From assembly GCA_003640385.1 (NCBI GenBank), contig RCAB01000054.1:62001-126000 (forward strand): a stretch of DNA of 64,000 nt, given 5' to 3'. The DNA comes from Setaria digitata (taxonomy: Eukaryota; Nematoda; Chromadorea; Rhabditida; Setariidae). The translations under genes were made by a program, and so were the position numbers. Positions 1 to 13,400 of this stretch are shown piece by piece (position 1 is the stretch's first letter; every line of letters begins with the position of its first letter). The notes beneath the pieces are model-generated. The model was not told the DNA's origin. It was given only the letters and a program-made list of their open reading frames with translations, and did no database searches.

Positions 1-1775
1 ATGAGTATCAGACGAAGGCAGGTTTTTTTTTCAAGCAAGTTTGAATGTTCAGCTCATTTTTATTATCCGGAAGAGAATAAAACCTTTAATGTCGTTTTAC
101 AACTTTACACGCTTCAATCCTGCTTTAACCTTATTTGTATTTTGTTTAGTATGATAAAAGGTATTATTCATATGGGATTAAACATTTCTTATTCATTGAG
201 TCTAATTGTAGCGCTTTACAGAGAACATATTTCTTAGCCGAAGTGCTTCCTCTCCTAGGCCTCGTTCACTCAATAAAACATGTGCGAGTAGGCTTAATAT
301 TGGAAAAACAATTACTTCTTGCAGTTAACGTCTTTTCGAGGTAAACGTTATTATTTCTTCAAGCATGTAGCAGGCATTAATGCCACATTTAACACATTTA
401 AAGGTGAGTAACGTGCACTCTGTTCCTTGTCATTTGTTTTACTTTATTAGTATCGAATGGATAGTTTGAATAATTCGTGACATATGCGTAATAAATCAAC
501 CACATTATAAAAATAGAAAACTTTCCAGTGAAAAGGTCTTCTCGAAAGTTCTTCTTTATACTGCATACTGCCAAAATATATTTAAAGCATGTTCAGATGT
601 GTAATTTTTGACTCATGAGGAACCAGAAAAACGGTCGTAAAAAGACTGATAATTCCTGAAGTTCAATTATTGACAACAGAAAAATATAATAATACAACGA
701 TGATTTGTTCTTTATACGAATGTAATGGATTTTTTTTTTTTATTGGTTGAATACTAAACGATTTTTTTTCCTTTTTAGATACTTAACCAATTTGTTATTT
801 GCGTTACATATAAAAATTGTTGGCAGTTCACACCATGAACTTCCCCAGTTTATCGACCATCCTGTTTTACAGGCTATACCAAATCTTCAAAAAGTAACTT
901 TTCCTTTGATCTGATCTCTAAAATGCTTTTTATTGGATTCTTCGCTAAAAACAAAAAAAGAAAAAAAAAATTGGATGCCTTCAGTTGTAATCTCTAGTTG
1001 TTAGGGTTCTGAGGGAGAATCAAAAAAAAAAAAAAATTTCTTAACATTGGACACAATGTCATGATTCTGTCACGTACATCATGTTTCATCATATTTTCAT
1101 AATATTGTTTCAAGATCTATAATGTTTCATAGGAAGTTTTCGACGTCATGTGCTTCCTAAAAAAACACAGTGGCCTTCTTCGGAAGATGCGGAACATTAA
1201 ATTGAGCGATGTTGAAGATATATTGAACAAATTCCCAACAGTAGAATACATACGGAAATCAAGAATTCCTAAAGGGAACCAAGAAAATGAACAATTAATG
1301 GAAGATGGAGAGAACGGCGAAATTCAGATTACGAAAGACTTCACAGAGGAGGAGATTACAAAACGTCTGATAACTAGCCAGGTTAGCTGTATAGTGGGTA
1401 TGGCTAATAACTGCATGCCAGCGTTTCAGAATCTTTTTGTTAATATTATCAATAATATGATTTTTTATAATCTTTAAATTCATCGACGTTAATGATGTCG
1501 ATATGAAAACCCTATAATGTTGATCTCTTCTGCAATCTCGACTGTGTATCACTTTTTTTTTTTTTTTTTTACAGATTGAAAAGAATAAAGGTTTACAAAG
1601 TAAGAGGAAGAAAGGAACTCAACATTCACGGATTAAGAAGAGGAAACAGTTCAAGAAAGCATTAATCAAAAAACATTCACAAAGAGCTGATGCGCGAAAA
1701 GAATTAACTCCTTACGGCGGCGAAACACGAGGAATTAGAGCATCGACTGTGAGAAGTGTCAAACTAAAAGCTTAA
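1..1775 (+). CDS. utp3: UTP3/SAS10 family protein, 3' part (5' truncated)
   Basis: Exons 1-21 (partial), 238-340, 779-893, 1133-1381 and 1575-1775 join in one frame and give about 228 residues. The Sas10/Utp3/C1D domain begins around 240 (EVLPLLGLVHSIKHV) and continues in the third exon (YLTNLLFALHIKIVG, then IDHPVLQ, matching the family's YLLNLLFYLL...HPV pattern). The last exon is the diagnostic basic Sas10 C-terminal domain: RKKGTQHSRIKKRKQFKKAL, then YGGETRGIRASTVRS. Family knowledge: Utp3 is a nucleolar component of the small-subunit processome needed for early cleavages of pre-18S rRNA. The N-terminal acidic region lies upstream of the window. The gene is tail-to-tail with the MYPT gene. 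Identity is firm; the exon at 1133-1381 is less conserved and is supported mainly by phase. Confidence 0.88.
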
Positions 1776-1794
1776 AGAAATTAACTGATTTTAC

Positions 1795-1800
1795 AATAAA
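1795..1800 (+). promoter_or_regulatory. Polyadenylation signal of the UTP3 gene
   Basis: A canonical AATAAA sits 20 bases after the UTP3 stop codon, the normal spacing for a short nematode 3' UTR. Confidence 0.6.
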
Positions 1801-4407
1801 TAATTCTCCTTAATCTGAGACCACACTTTATATTCCCTTTGGATTTCACTGGTAGCAATCATATAACACATATGACAGTACACTTTAAAATACTGTAATA
1901 CCCATCTAATAACATTCATTACTAACTTTTGCTGCGGGAATACTCGATAAATCGACGTTATGAATACCTTCCACTAGCGCCAACAATGAACATGTGAAAA
2001 GCAGTAAGCCTTTTATCGCAATTAAAATCGCTTTTTTACAAATTTATTATCGAAAAAATGACAGGGATGTCATGCTAATAATACCTATCGGCCAGAAATG
2101 GAACAAAAATGGACGAAAATGCAGAGCATAATGCATACTGAGTTGAAACGCATTAACGAGAAACAATAATAAACGGGAGCACTTTTTTAAAAACTTTACA
2201 TAACTTTATTGCCCTGAAAAAACCGTAGTAACCTTTGAGAAGTTCCATGCAATGAACACACATGGAAGACTGTGCTTAGCATACATTACCACACTAACAT
2301 CCGGTGAATTCAAAGCTTTAACTCACTGTGGCGTGGCATAAATTTCATTTGAATCATTAATCTACTTAAGGTCTACGTTAAGTGAACGATTTGTATTTAG
2401 GCTGAGATAGCTCCTCATGAAGGTATAAGGCATCACAATAACAAATATATATGAGCATACAAATTATACTGTTTCCCATAATAGGAGCAATAAATACAGA
2501 TACATAATATAACAGAAACTCAGTCTAAACGTTCTCAGTTGCAAACAGGTAAATAATATAACAAAAATTCAGTCTAAACGTTCTCAGTTGCAAATACTAT
2601 ATAAGATTCATGATTCAAATGTCCAAAAGCGCTTAAATATTTGGAAATCAATTAAGAAAGACAACTTTTAGTAAAGATATTCTCTTCAGAAGGATGTTAG
2701 GAAATTAGAAAGTTCAAGTACTAGAGCAATCACTTAACAAAACAAGGAAACCTTAGTACACAAACTCCACTTTGGTAAAATAATACAATATAAAAATAAA
2801 ATGCAACGACCTACAGTAGTAAAGAGGAAAACAAAAGACAAAATGCCTCACATATCCATTGGAAAACCATTTATCACAACAGTATATTTAATTGCACAAT
2901 ATTTCACAGAATGAATATAACTATAAAAATATACTAAAGTAACCGATAAATAGGATAGACCTTGGAATAACGAAGTTGAGCTATATTATCTTCCTTTGCA
3001 ATAAATACAAACACATTAGGGAGATGCTAATGCGCGTGACTTACAGACTGCTGGCAGTATATTTGTGAAATAATAAATCTCTTTTACATCCTGCAAAGTC
3101 ATTCATTTTGCAATTAGGAAAATAAAGAATACATTCCCGTCGGGAAGTGTTGACCATTACCAATTCAGAAGTTGTTGTCACTCGATATTTCAGGAAATTT
3201 TCAATTTCAAAAAAAATCGCTTCACAGGACGAAAATAATAGTGAAAGAAACGCATTTCGTCCTGGAAACAGTGCACTGTATCATTCACTTCGATAGTTTT
3301 GATATTACGCGTATCAATGCTCCATTCTCTTCCTTTAATTTTTGGTTGTCCGCGCGTAAATGCTCCAACTGCTGCAACTCGCATACTTGAAAAACCTTGT
3401 TGAAAAAAATTTTTTTTCTGTTAAAACCCATAGAATATGAAATAATTCTCTAGCTAGTTTACAAATTATTGGAAAAACGGACACAGCATATGTCATGGTA
3501 AATAAATAATGCGCTTGAATAATTTGGTGAGGCAGTCTCAAAGTATTTTAACACAGAATATCAATTAGTTTACATTGCTATTCCAAGCATTTTTTGGTAT
3601 TATACATCGCTTTAACTGATAAATTCACATTCAAAATCTAATAAGGACAAAGTACTTCTTGCATAGGACATTAAACTAAAAAAAATAACTTCGCATTTGA
3701 CTTATTCGGGATATCAATTATTTGTCAATCAGTTATTTCGAAAAAAGCTATTCAATACGGATAAGGAAAGCTTAAGCACCGCGGATTACTGCAATAGCTA
3801 ATCTTTTTCATATCCAATTATAAATTATTTGCTATAAACAAAGTAATTAAATGCACCGCAAGCCAAAGCATATAAAAAAACACTGCTATTTAAACTTGCT
3901 ATAGAGCAAAACAATCTACCAAATCCAAAAATTCTTAAGAGAGAATATCAATTATGACTAATTATTTTACAAAAACCACACAGAAATCCAAACTCCATCC
4001 TCGAACTTGTTATGAAAATACGACTAGGCATAATACAGCACTATCGTAATGGAGGAATCAAGCAACCTCTTCCTCAGAAACGATGGATATTCTTGAATCA
4101 GGAACAAGGAAAGCAAATTTTGTAATTTAGGTCTCTGTATTAATTATCATCAATCTTAACGAAAGATAGTGATATCGCCTAACTTTTAAATACTTAGCAC
4201 CATTTCTACAGAGAAAAATCATTAAAGACATCTACTTAGCTCGACATAGTTATCCAAAATGGAGTGTTCACCCACCCTTGGATCTAGATGTTTATAATCT
4301 AATGTGACAGGTAGGTTCATAAATAACTAAAACTAATAAGGTTATAAAAAGCGGGAAGGTAGCAGAAACAATAACAACGGGTTAGCCAAGTGAAACCCAA
4401 GCTAACA
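1801..4407. other. Intergenic / probable MYPT 3' UTR
   Basis: There is no convincing coding exon on either strand. The segment separates two convergent genes. On the minus strand a TTTATT (AATAAA in the MYPT sense) occurs at 2205-2210, so much of this stretch could be a long 3' UTR of the MYPT gene (inference). A short tandem duplication at 2503-2596 is listed separately. Confidence 0.4.
2503..2596. repeat. Two-copy tandem duplication, period 49
   Basis: A block containing CAGTCTAAACGTTCTCAGTT occurs at 2521 and again at 2570. The preceding ATAATATAACA is shared too. The two copies differ by a few bases. It is non-coding. Confidence 0.8.
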
Positions 4408-7400
4408 CTACCGAGGCCAAGTCGGTGCACTCTGTTGACGGCTCATTTTAGATAACACACGAATCAACGCTTCATTTTCCACTCGCAGCGAATCATTGCT
4501 TTTCTCCAGTTTTTTCAGTTCCTAAGTTAACATGTACTTGCTTTTCATAAATGAACCGAAGCTAGGAACAAAGATTTTCAATAAAGCTTGAAGGAAGCAT
4601 AATACTTAGTTGTTCAAGAATCTTCAAGAGTCAACTTTTTCTATTTCATATGCTACCACCTTAAGTGCTCCATCTTTTATGAATATGACAAGAAACTCTT
4701 CAAATTCAAAAATGCATAGCATAACACACTAGATATCTCCACTTAAAACTCAAATATTCTTTAATAAGCACTGATAGAGCGTTTTCGACACTCTCGAAAA
4801 TCTGTAAATGCTATTTTATTAAAAAAGTGTGTAAGGCACGAAGGAGGGGATGGAATGACACCAACTTGAAGGATAACACATTTTCAGTCTCTTAGTAAAA
4901 TTTCTCAAACTCTTCTCATGAAAAGGCATAACGAAATTATAAGGACCCCAAATTACCTCAATTTCGTACTGCATTTCAGCAATTCGTTGTTCATAGATAT
5001 GTCGTTCACGATCGTTCATCGATGTTGATGATGAAGACTTATTAAGTGAAGGTAACGATGTAAGTCGTCCTCCCACCCCACATTTTAATAATGAAATGTT
5101 ATTTGCTGAATTCGACTTCTGAAATATCTGATAGTCTTCAGTCAAAATAATTGCACTAGATCACTACAAAAAAATTGCCGTTTACGTTTCCAACAATCTT
5201 TAGTAAATAAGAGATGGTGAGATCACTAAAAAAAATCAAAATGTAAATTAAACTGAAGAAAAATGGATTAAATCAAAATAGACTTGAACTGCGAAAAAAA
5301 AAAATCAAAAAGCTAAGCAAATCAAATTATAGAGAAACATCACCCCATTTCATATGAATCCAATCTCACTGTTTATGGATATTTTGTTTGACCACTCATA
5401 GTTAAAATAAATAACCTCTAGCGATAATTCTTCAATCCGACGCCGTAATCTTTCTGTTTCTTGCTTTTCTTTTTCGTATAGAGCTTTGTAATCTACAGGT
5501 GTCTCCTGACATTTTGCTCTATTATTAAGCATTTGGAACGACGCTGTCGTAACTGTATTTCCACCGATATGTACCGAATTAGTCTAAAATACAATGCGAA
5601 AATTAAATTGCGATAATGAATATTATTTTTTGTCATGGCTGAATAAATGACGTAAATGAACTTGATAACGTTTAATTACTCGAATTATAACATACCTGAG
5701 CAGTCCTTACTTTGCTATTAAGAGCAGCTTGAGTATAGGCAATCGTAGTCAGGGCATTGTCTCTAAAGTTATAGGAAGTAGTAGCAGTGACAGAGTTTGA
5801 GAGATCGACGTTGGGAGACGCTGGTGAGGTGGTGTTGTTTGAAGATGCGTCACCACCACTCTTATGCACCGGATCATCTGATGCCTCCTCATTTTGAAGA
5901 TCGTCAATTCGGACTGGACCTGTCACTCGCCGTATAGCCCTTGGTGCCTGCGGTGAAATGATTTAGATTAAAATTGAAATGACTTTCAGAGAACGATTAA
6001 TTCTCAAATCAGATCAAAAATGTTAATGAAAACCAACTTGATCCTAATGTGAAATATCTTTAGCTTACTTGTGACCGACGACGAACCGCTGGAACAGGCT
6101 GACTAGAAGTATATATCTTGGTCTCCAAGTCTTTTCGTTCTTCTCCAACTCTTTTTTCGACTTCATGTGGAGTAGATTCCTTAAAGGTCATAACGTTTCT
6201 TAAAAGGTGCGAAAGCAACACTAGCAAAACTTAGTTAAATATTTTTTTCCACTTTTTATTTTATCCATCTTTCCAGATATAAGAAATAAAGGACAGAGTA
6301 ATTTTCATTACATTTTGACAATTAGTAGTGGATGGAAAAACATCCCAAATACCTACGTAAGAACACCAGATATTCTTATATGCCAGTTAGTTCAAGAATG
6401 ATCTGTCAAAATTAAACTTTTCAACAGTAAAGCAAACAACTGATCACACCAGTGAAGGAGAAGTAGAAGAGCTTTTTTCAATTCTCTGCATTTCATTCTC
6501 CTTCTCTCTCTCCTTGTCATCACGCCGAACAGTCAGTGTTGTGGCAACGCGCAACTGCTCTCGAGTTACTCCTTGAGTCGATCTGATATATATACCATGC
6601 TGATTGATATTTAAATTGCAACGATTTCGAAAGTCACTTTTTAGTGAACTACTTAATATTCATTTACAAGCAGATTAAAGGACTCCAAAATAGCTATAAT
6701 ATTTTTCTTTTCTTTTTATTTCCTTGATTCTATTCTTTCTTAAATGCATCATATCCATTACGTGACAGTAGCCCATTTTAATTTTAATAACTATTAATGA
6801 ACCTGCGAGAGTCCCTTTGTCGCTTAGCTCGGCTTCGCCTTTCAGCTTCACTTTCGTTTGGCATATTCGGTTCCATTGGTGGTGTTGCAAGTGATCCCCT
6901 TAAATGAAGAAATCATAAAATATAGGCTAACCGCAAAAACCCATCAATGGAATAGTGGAGATTACAACAAACTTTATTTCTAGAAAGAAAGGTATCTAGA
7001 ACTTCGCATTACTGAGCTTTAAACTATCTAATTCTATAACTCTTACACAAATTTGCAATTTGTTGCTAGTACAAAATATGCTCATCCCAAGGGAAGCATA
7101 TCACAACTTATGCTGCTTTTGTTAATTGTCAGTAGCAGAGTAATGTCAAAATAAAACGAGTACAACAAATGAGAATAAAATGCTCTCTCATGCAGTAGTT
7201 AGATTCTAATTCAAGCAAATGGAGAATACAGTAATATATGAAAACAGTCACGGGATTGTATTGTTTCCTTTCCAGGACACTACATGCGCCATTTAAAAAT
7301 TGATATGAATTCCTCTTGAATCTGTGAAATCCTAGATTTTAATATAGTGATAATTTATTTTCTCCAAATATATTTCATCGGATTATGAGAAAGACAGCGG

Positions 7401-10400
7401 CTACGTAGAGTCAAAACATGACGAAATAATGATTGAAACTTCAAATAAAAAAGACAGTGCTATATAAACATTCAATATTACCCCAGTTCATATCAACAGT
7501 AGATTCAAAAATTCATCGTGTCCAAATAACCTATTCAATTTTTCAGATTAATTTATTCAGCTCTTTCTCTCATCTGCTATTTAGTACCATAGAACTTGAA
7601 AACGCAGCAAAAATTTACTTCTCATAAAAGCTTTCAAAGGGTTAGCTTCAGTAGAAATACTTGAGCGATGAAGCATTATAAATTTAACTGAACAAGAGAC
7701 AAACAAACAAAAACAGCAAAAAAGATATGAAGCACCTTGGCAAGGATGGTACGCCAGTTTGTACTGAACAAGTGCTCGTGACTGGTTGACTTCTATTCAC
7801 AGTACTCGTAGCAGCTTGTCGTACAGCAGCCTGGAAATGCGCAAAAGCCGGGTGCAGAGGACTTTTGATTGTTGAACTACGATACAAAGGCATCCATGGA
7901 AGAGATGTTGACGTTGATCGTTGTAGAGTGGCACTAAATTGGTCGTCTTTTGAAAAGAAAAATCAACACACTACATCTGACAAGAAGCTTCTCAATAACT
8001 TAAATTTGAATTTGAGGTAATCTGTGGCATGCAATAAAATAAATTCATGCAAAGCAATAATTATACAAATGTAAAAGGAAAAGTTAGCAAAAAATAAATG
8101 TAGTTGCAATATTTTCGTTAGAACTTTGATAAAATAAAAATGGTATTTCCGTCATTTAAGTGAAGGAATAGAATCGTAAAAACATTATGAACGTAAACAG
8201 AGAAAAACCTAGTACATCTTAAGGAAAAGGAAAATTAAGCTGGCAATATTCGGCCGATAATAACCAGAATGTAATTTCCTTATGTAACTGTAATGACCTG
8301 CATATGTGTGTATATGTAATGCATATGTATAAAGAGATCCAAGAGGGTGCGCAATGAATGAGGGTGATGATGCAATACACAAATAACTAAACTACAAAAA
8401 TGCATTCCAGATCTGTAAAATCATGAATTTACTGACTGTAAAGAAAAACTACTCAATCTAATACATAGGGTGAAGAATAGAATTTATTTAAAATAGTGCG
8501 TGAAAATTAGTAATTTAATAGAACTCCAGTCACAAAGTAGTACTTCAGTAAGTAAAACATGCAAAAAATGATTTTAAAGAATCCATAAATATAGAATGAT
8601 ATTTAATAGACTGAAAACTAATGAACCTTCGAGAGCCCTTAAATAATAAAAAATAGAACCTTGTAAGCAGAAGCAACAAAAGCGCGGCTGCAGAGGCCAC
8701 TGTTAAAAACGAAAAAAGCTTCTGCCTCTGCTATAGCAGTACAGGGCCATCATCATGAAGGAAAGATGCAAATAACGGATGATTAATAAGGAACAACAAG
8801 TCATTTGCTTACGGTTTACTATAACGCGCTAATGGCTCTACGGAAGCCGTTGTTGTTGTTGTTGTTGTTGTTGTTAAATCCTTCTCCACTGTGTGACCCT
8901 TCAGCCACGACTGATTCTGTGACAAAACAGTCGATGAATTAGAATCACTGCTTGCAGACCGTGATATCAGACTACTCTGGAAACATATTTCGGTTTTATT
9001 CATGCCTAAAATAAAAAAGAAAGAAAAAAAAAAACAATCATCACGAAAAAAGAACAAAATAGAGTCGACATTCAAAAAACGGTTGTTTATGCGCATCTCG
9101 TGAATCTATATCGTTTCTATTCATTCAGTTATTAATCCATCTTCTCACAATTCCGAATTCATGTTGAATGATTTCTTTTTTTTCACATTCATAATTTAAG
9201 AAAGTATGCAAGTTGTACAAAGGGGATGAATAAGAGGAAAGAGGACACTAAAAAACAGGTGAATGGATGGATAGAAGTCGACTAAAAATTTAGAGGATGA
9301 ATCATTTTATGGCTGTTCAATATTAACAATAACAGCGCTTAACAAACAAATGATTTCACGGAAAATTTTTAACGCATCAACTGGATTACTAGAAATATAT
9401 TGCATCATCAAATAATGCATCACTCTACATTTACCAATTAAAAAGTTTCTTTTAGCCGACTCAATGCTGGCTATAAATAGTTCACACTTAGTTTTCGTAG
9501 TTCGTATTAAACTACTATAAGAAGCAGTCAACGTTTTCATAAAAACAAGAATGAAGTAATTTTGGTCTGAAATAAGTGTACACTCAGTGAAACTAACGAT
9601 GGTAGTAGAAGAGGAAGTAGAAGTTGAACTCCGTATCAATTCTGGAGATTTCGATTCGTTTATTAATGTTGGCGCAGTAGGAGCAGAAGAAGTTTGAACT
9701 GTTAAAGGAACACGTGTTAATCTGTCTTCCATCACCAAGCTCCTCACCTGACCAGACTCCGAAAAAACAGCTGATTCAGATGCAGATAATACACCCTTAT
9801 CTGTATCGCTGCTCTTACATTCAGCACTTGAAGCAGTCTTCTCTTCGCTAATCGATTTGGAAGACGACCTGAATTGAAACTCTCACAACACAATAGGTGT
9901 AGCCACCTAGTATTTTCTTGAACATAACCTGCCAAAATCTAACTGGACATTCGTTTATTAAGAGTTTTGGAAAACAAGCAGTTGAAACACTTTCCTTTCC
10001 CTTCCTCACTCTTTTCCCATCAAAATTATTGTATAACTATTTCTGTTCAGAGTTCAATATAACGAATTTGAACATCTTTCAAGTACTTCACATATGCCAT
10101 CCGGATGAGAATAAACATTAACATAAAAGGAAAATCTGTAGCAAAGCCGAAACGTACACTATGCGTTAATTTAACTCTCAATTCCTGTATCATGCAGCTA
10201 CTCCAGAAAAGTCTTTCTGTAACTGAAGTTAAAAATCATCTGATAAAGAAGTACCTCTCTTCCTCTGAGGGAGATTCAGAAGTATCAGGTTGTTGCTGCT
10301 TCACAGGGAATGGTAATCGAACTTCTACAGACGGAGACGGAGATTTATCCTCAATGACAAATGAGTAATCAGTTCCTCTAAGCTCTTTATTTTCATCTTG

Positions 10401-13400
10401 TTCATCAAGTTTCGTTTTCTTTGTCTTTTCTTCTGTAGACATTCTCAGAACTGAAGTTGTTGAACCGGCCCTAAAAAATTTATATAATAAGGAAGATCAT
10501 GGCGACACATCAAAAAACGAATCTAATTTTGAAAGAAATCCATTTTATCCAATAATATAAAATTCAGTACTTACTGACTTGAGAGAAATGCTTTAACGAT
10601 CGGTATGTTGACTTCTCCTCTACAGATTTGAGTTCTGGTAAAATAAAATGAGTATCATAAACCTTTTTGGATCTAAATTTTCCAGATATGCACGTATGCC
10701 GATTCCAGAACATCTCTCGCAAAATAAAATAAAGATATTAAAAGATAGTACCGCTTAAGTGGTGTATTAGAGTGAACCAAAACATTAACAGAACTGCTGG
10801 AAGCCAGTCGCAACCGCTCCTTTTCCTGCATTCCTTCCAGGTATTCAACAATATCTTTATCAGCAACATTCAACACTGTTTCACCCTATAAGCACAGAAA
10901 AATATCATATTGAGTATTAGTTACCTTAATCATCAGCCGTATATTAATATATAAGTTACGCGTTTTAGAGCTAAAAAATTGCTGGAAAAATTAGAAACTA
11001 TTTATATGGGTGAATCACAGAAAATAGCTATATTTGCAGAAAATCAATCTGAACAAAACTAACGTTATTAGTGAGTTCGGAGAAGGAGGCACCATTCTGA
11101 ATAAGTATAGCAGCAGCTTCATGCTCAGCCCAGTGGGCTGCAGCATGAAGTGGGGTCCAGCCATCACGATCACGACAATTCACATCAGCACCAGCTTTCA
11201 GTAATAACCTTAATACATCATTGTACCTGAAATTTACCAGTATTTTCGTGTCGTATTGTAAGGAATAATAGTCAAATAATAATTCATGAATATGGATGAA
11301 TATGTTAATATGTTCAGGAAAAAAAAAGAGGAAAAATACTAGACTAGCTCCTACTTATTTCGAGTGACAAAAACCATACTCTGAAATAAAGGAAAAAACC
11401 AGGAGTGGAGACTGTGGAACCAATATGGAAGAGGAAAACAAAATAAAAGAAAAAAGAGATATTACAACAAAAGACAACTATATTTTTGATCAGGAGAAAA
11501 ATGAAGCAAAATAAGCTCGAACATTAAAGTAAGATATTTTTCGTTAAAAGTATATTGTATATTTTTTTAGTACATATTTTCATAATGGAACGAATAGAAA
11601 CCCTTTTGCGGCTGCAACATGAAGTGCCGTAGCACCAGTTCGAGAATGCGGATGATCGTGCATTTCACCATCTTTTAGCCACTGCTCTGCATCACGCCTC
11701 ATTATTGTTAATTCTCTGCAAAGAAACAGACATTACTACCTATTCTTACTTTCGGAAAAAAAAAGTTAGAGACAATTAAAATTAACTTTTTGGAATTAAA
11801 ATTTGAATTTTTTGAGGCCATTCTTCGAGCTGTCATATATTTGCAGAGAAGATTATGACTGAAGCGCCTAACACATAACGCAGCAGTTTAAACTGATAAA
11901 TCTTTCTGTTTGAATGGCCAGTCTGTCAGCTAAGCTGAACATCATATTTCATGATTACCTATTTCGACATTCATCCGGATTGATACCCTGTCGTTGATGC
12001 TCTTCCTCTAAAGCCAAGCGACAATCATCTTCCTCTGCCAAATCAATTGCTAATTCTTTATCACTATTCGTTACAGAAAGGTCAGCTCCTTCCGCACAAA
12101 GATATTCAACTAGATCAACATTTCCACAACAAGCTGCTGCATGCAATGGAGTCCAACCTAAAATCAGAATATGATTTTTTCTTCACGAAGAACATGAAAA
12201 ATAAGTTTTAACAACAACTGTCGAAATCAGTGGGAAAATTGAATTAGTAAAATAGAATGACATGAGCAAATTCAAATCATAATCGAAGAGACACATAGGA
12301 AGTGAGATTCTTCTTGCTTATCAAATTTCTTAGAAGTAATCGATATGGATTTTGCACTTAACTATAGCATCATTATTCCGCAGCAAAACTTCCTCTAAAA
12401 TTCTAAATCCAATTCAAAAAAAATGAATAGATGCAATACAAATCATGGCTGTACTTATTTCATAAAATCCTGCGCAAATATGAATCTCAATTCACTGTAT
12501 ATGAAATAAAGAAAATTATATTAAAGAACCTTCATTATCTTGTGCATTAACGTTAGCTCCGTGTTCTACCAAAAACTGCACCATTTTCGGCTTGCCATCT
12601 ATAACTGCCTAAAATATAACTTAGATGAATATTCAGTGAAACACTAGAAACGGAAGACTGCAATCTATCAACTATACGACCAGAAAAAAAAAAGATACAA
12701 GTTAAAGCCTAAAGCTTATTTAGTATTTTGTAATAAAAAGGATTTCAAATCCGCGATTCAAAAACATTATAGCACTCGCGGAAGCGTTTTATCACATGCT
12801 ATTTAGAAAGTTGGATAAAAGCTCAAAATTCGCCGGACATATTTTAACAAGGGACAGTTTACATATTGATATGTTGCAATAATTACGGCGAACTATTTAA
12901 TGTCACTGCAGCAAGATAACTACTGACAAAGATGGGAATGAAGGTTAACTTTCGAAAGCAAAAAAAAAGTTACTTGCAACTTTCAATATGACATATTATT
13001 TTGAGTTAAGGAACCACAAGGAAATACCTGATGTAAAGCTGTAAGACCATCTACCGTGGTAGTATTAATATTTGCACCATCAGTGAGTAGAGTTTGCACC
13101 TCATCTAAGTCACCACTTAAACAAGCACTCAGAAATATGTCCTCGTCCTGCAAAATTTTTGAGAACAGCTGTCATATACACAAATCTCTTTAAATGATAA
13201 CCTGTTAAGTACACTACCAGCAATCACCAGGACAACTTTCACGTTATTATATTAAATCAAAAAATATTGACAAGAATGTCGGTTTAGGTCTTTTCCATCA
13301 GTATCTACAACAATTACTACTTCAGTTATTACTACTGCTTACGATTACTACTGCTCCTACAACATTTAAATGCTATAAACTTTTGCAAAACTTGGTTTAC

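Noticed and set aside
3172..3390. Open frames on both strands in the UTP3/MYPT interval
   Set aside because: No ATG in good context, no splice partners and no family resemblance. It probably lies in MYPT 3' UTR.
9744..9935. Alternative minus-strand frame RLPNRLAKRRLLQV in a MYPT exon
   Set aside because: Another frame of the same exon is Ser/Glu-rich and keeps phase with both neighbouring exons.
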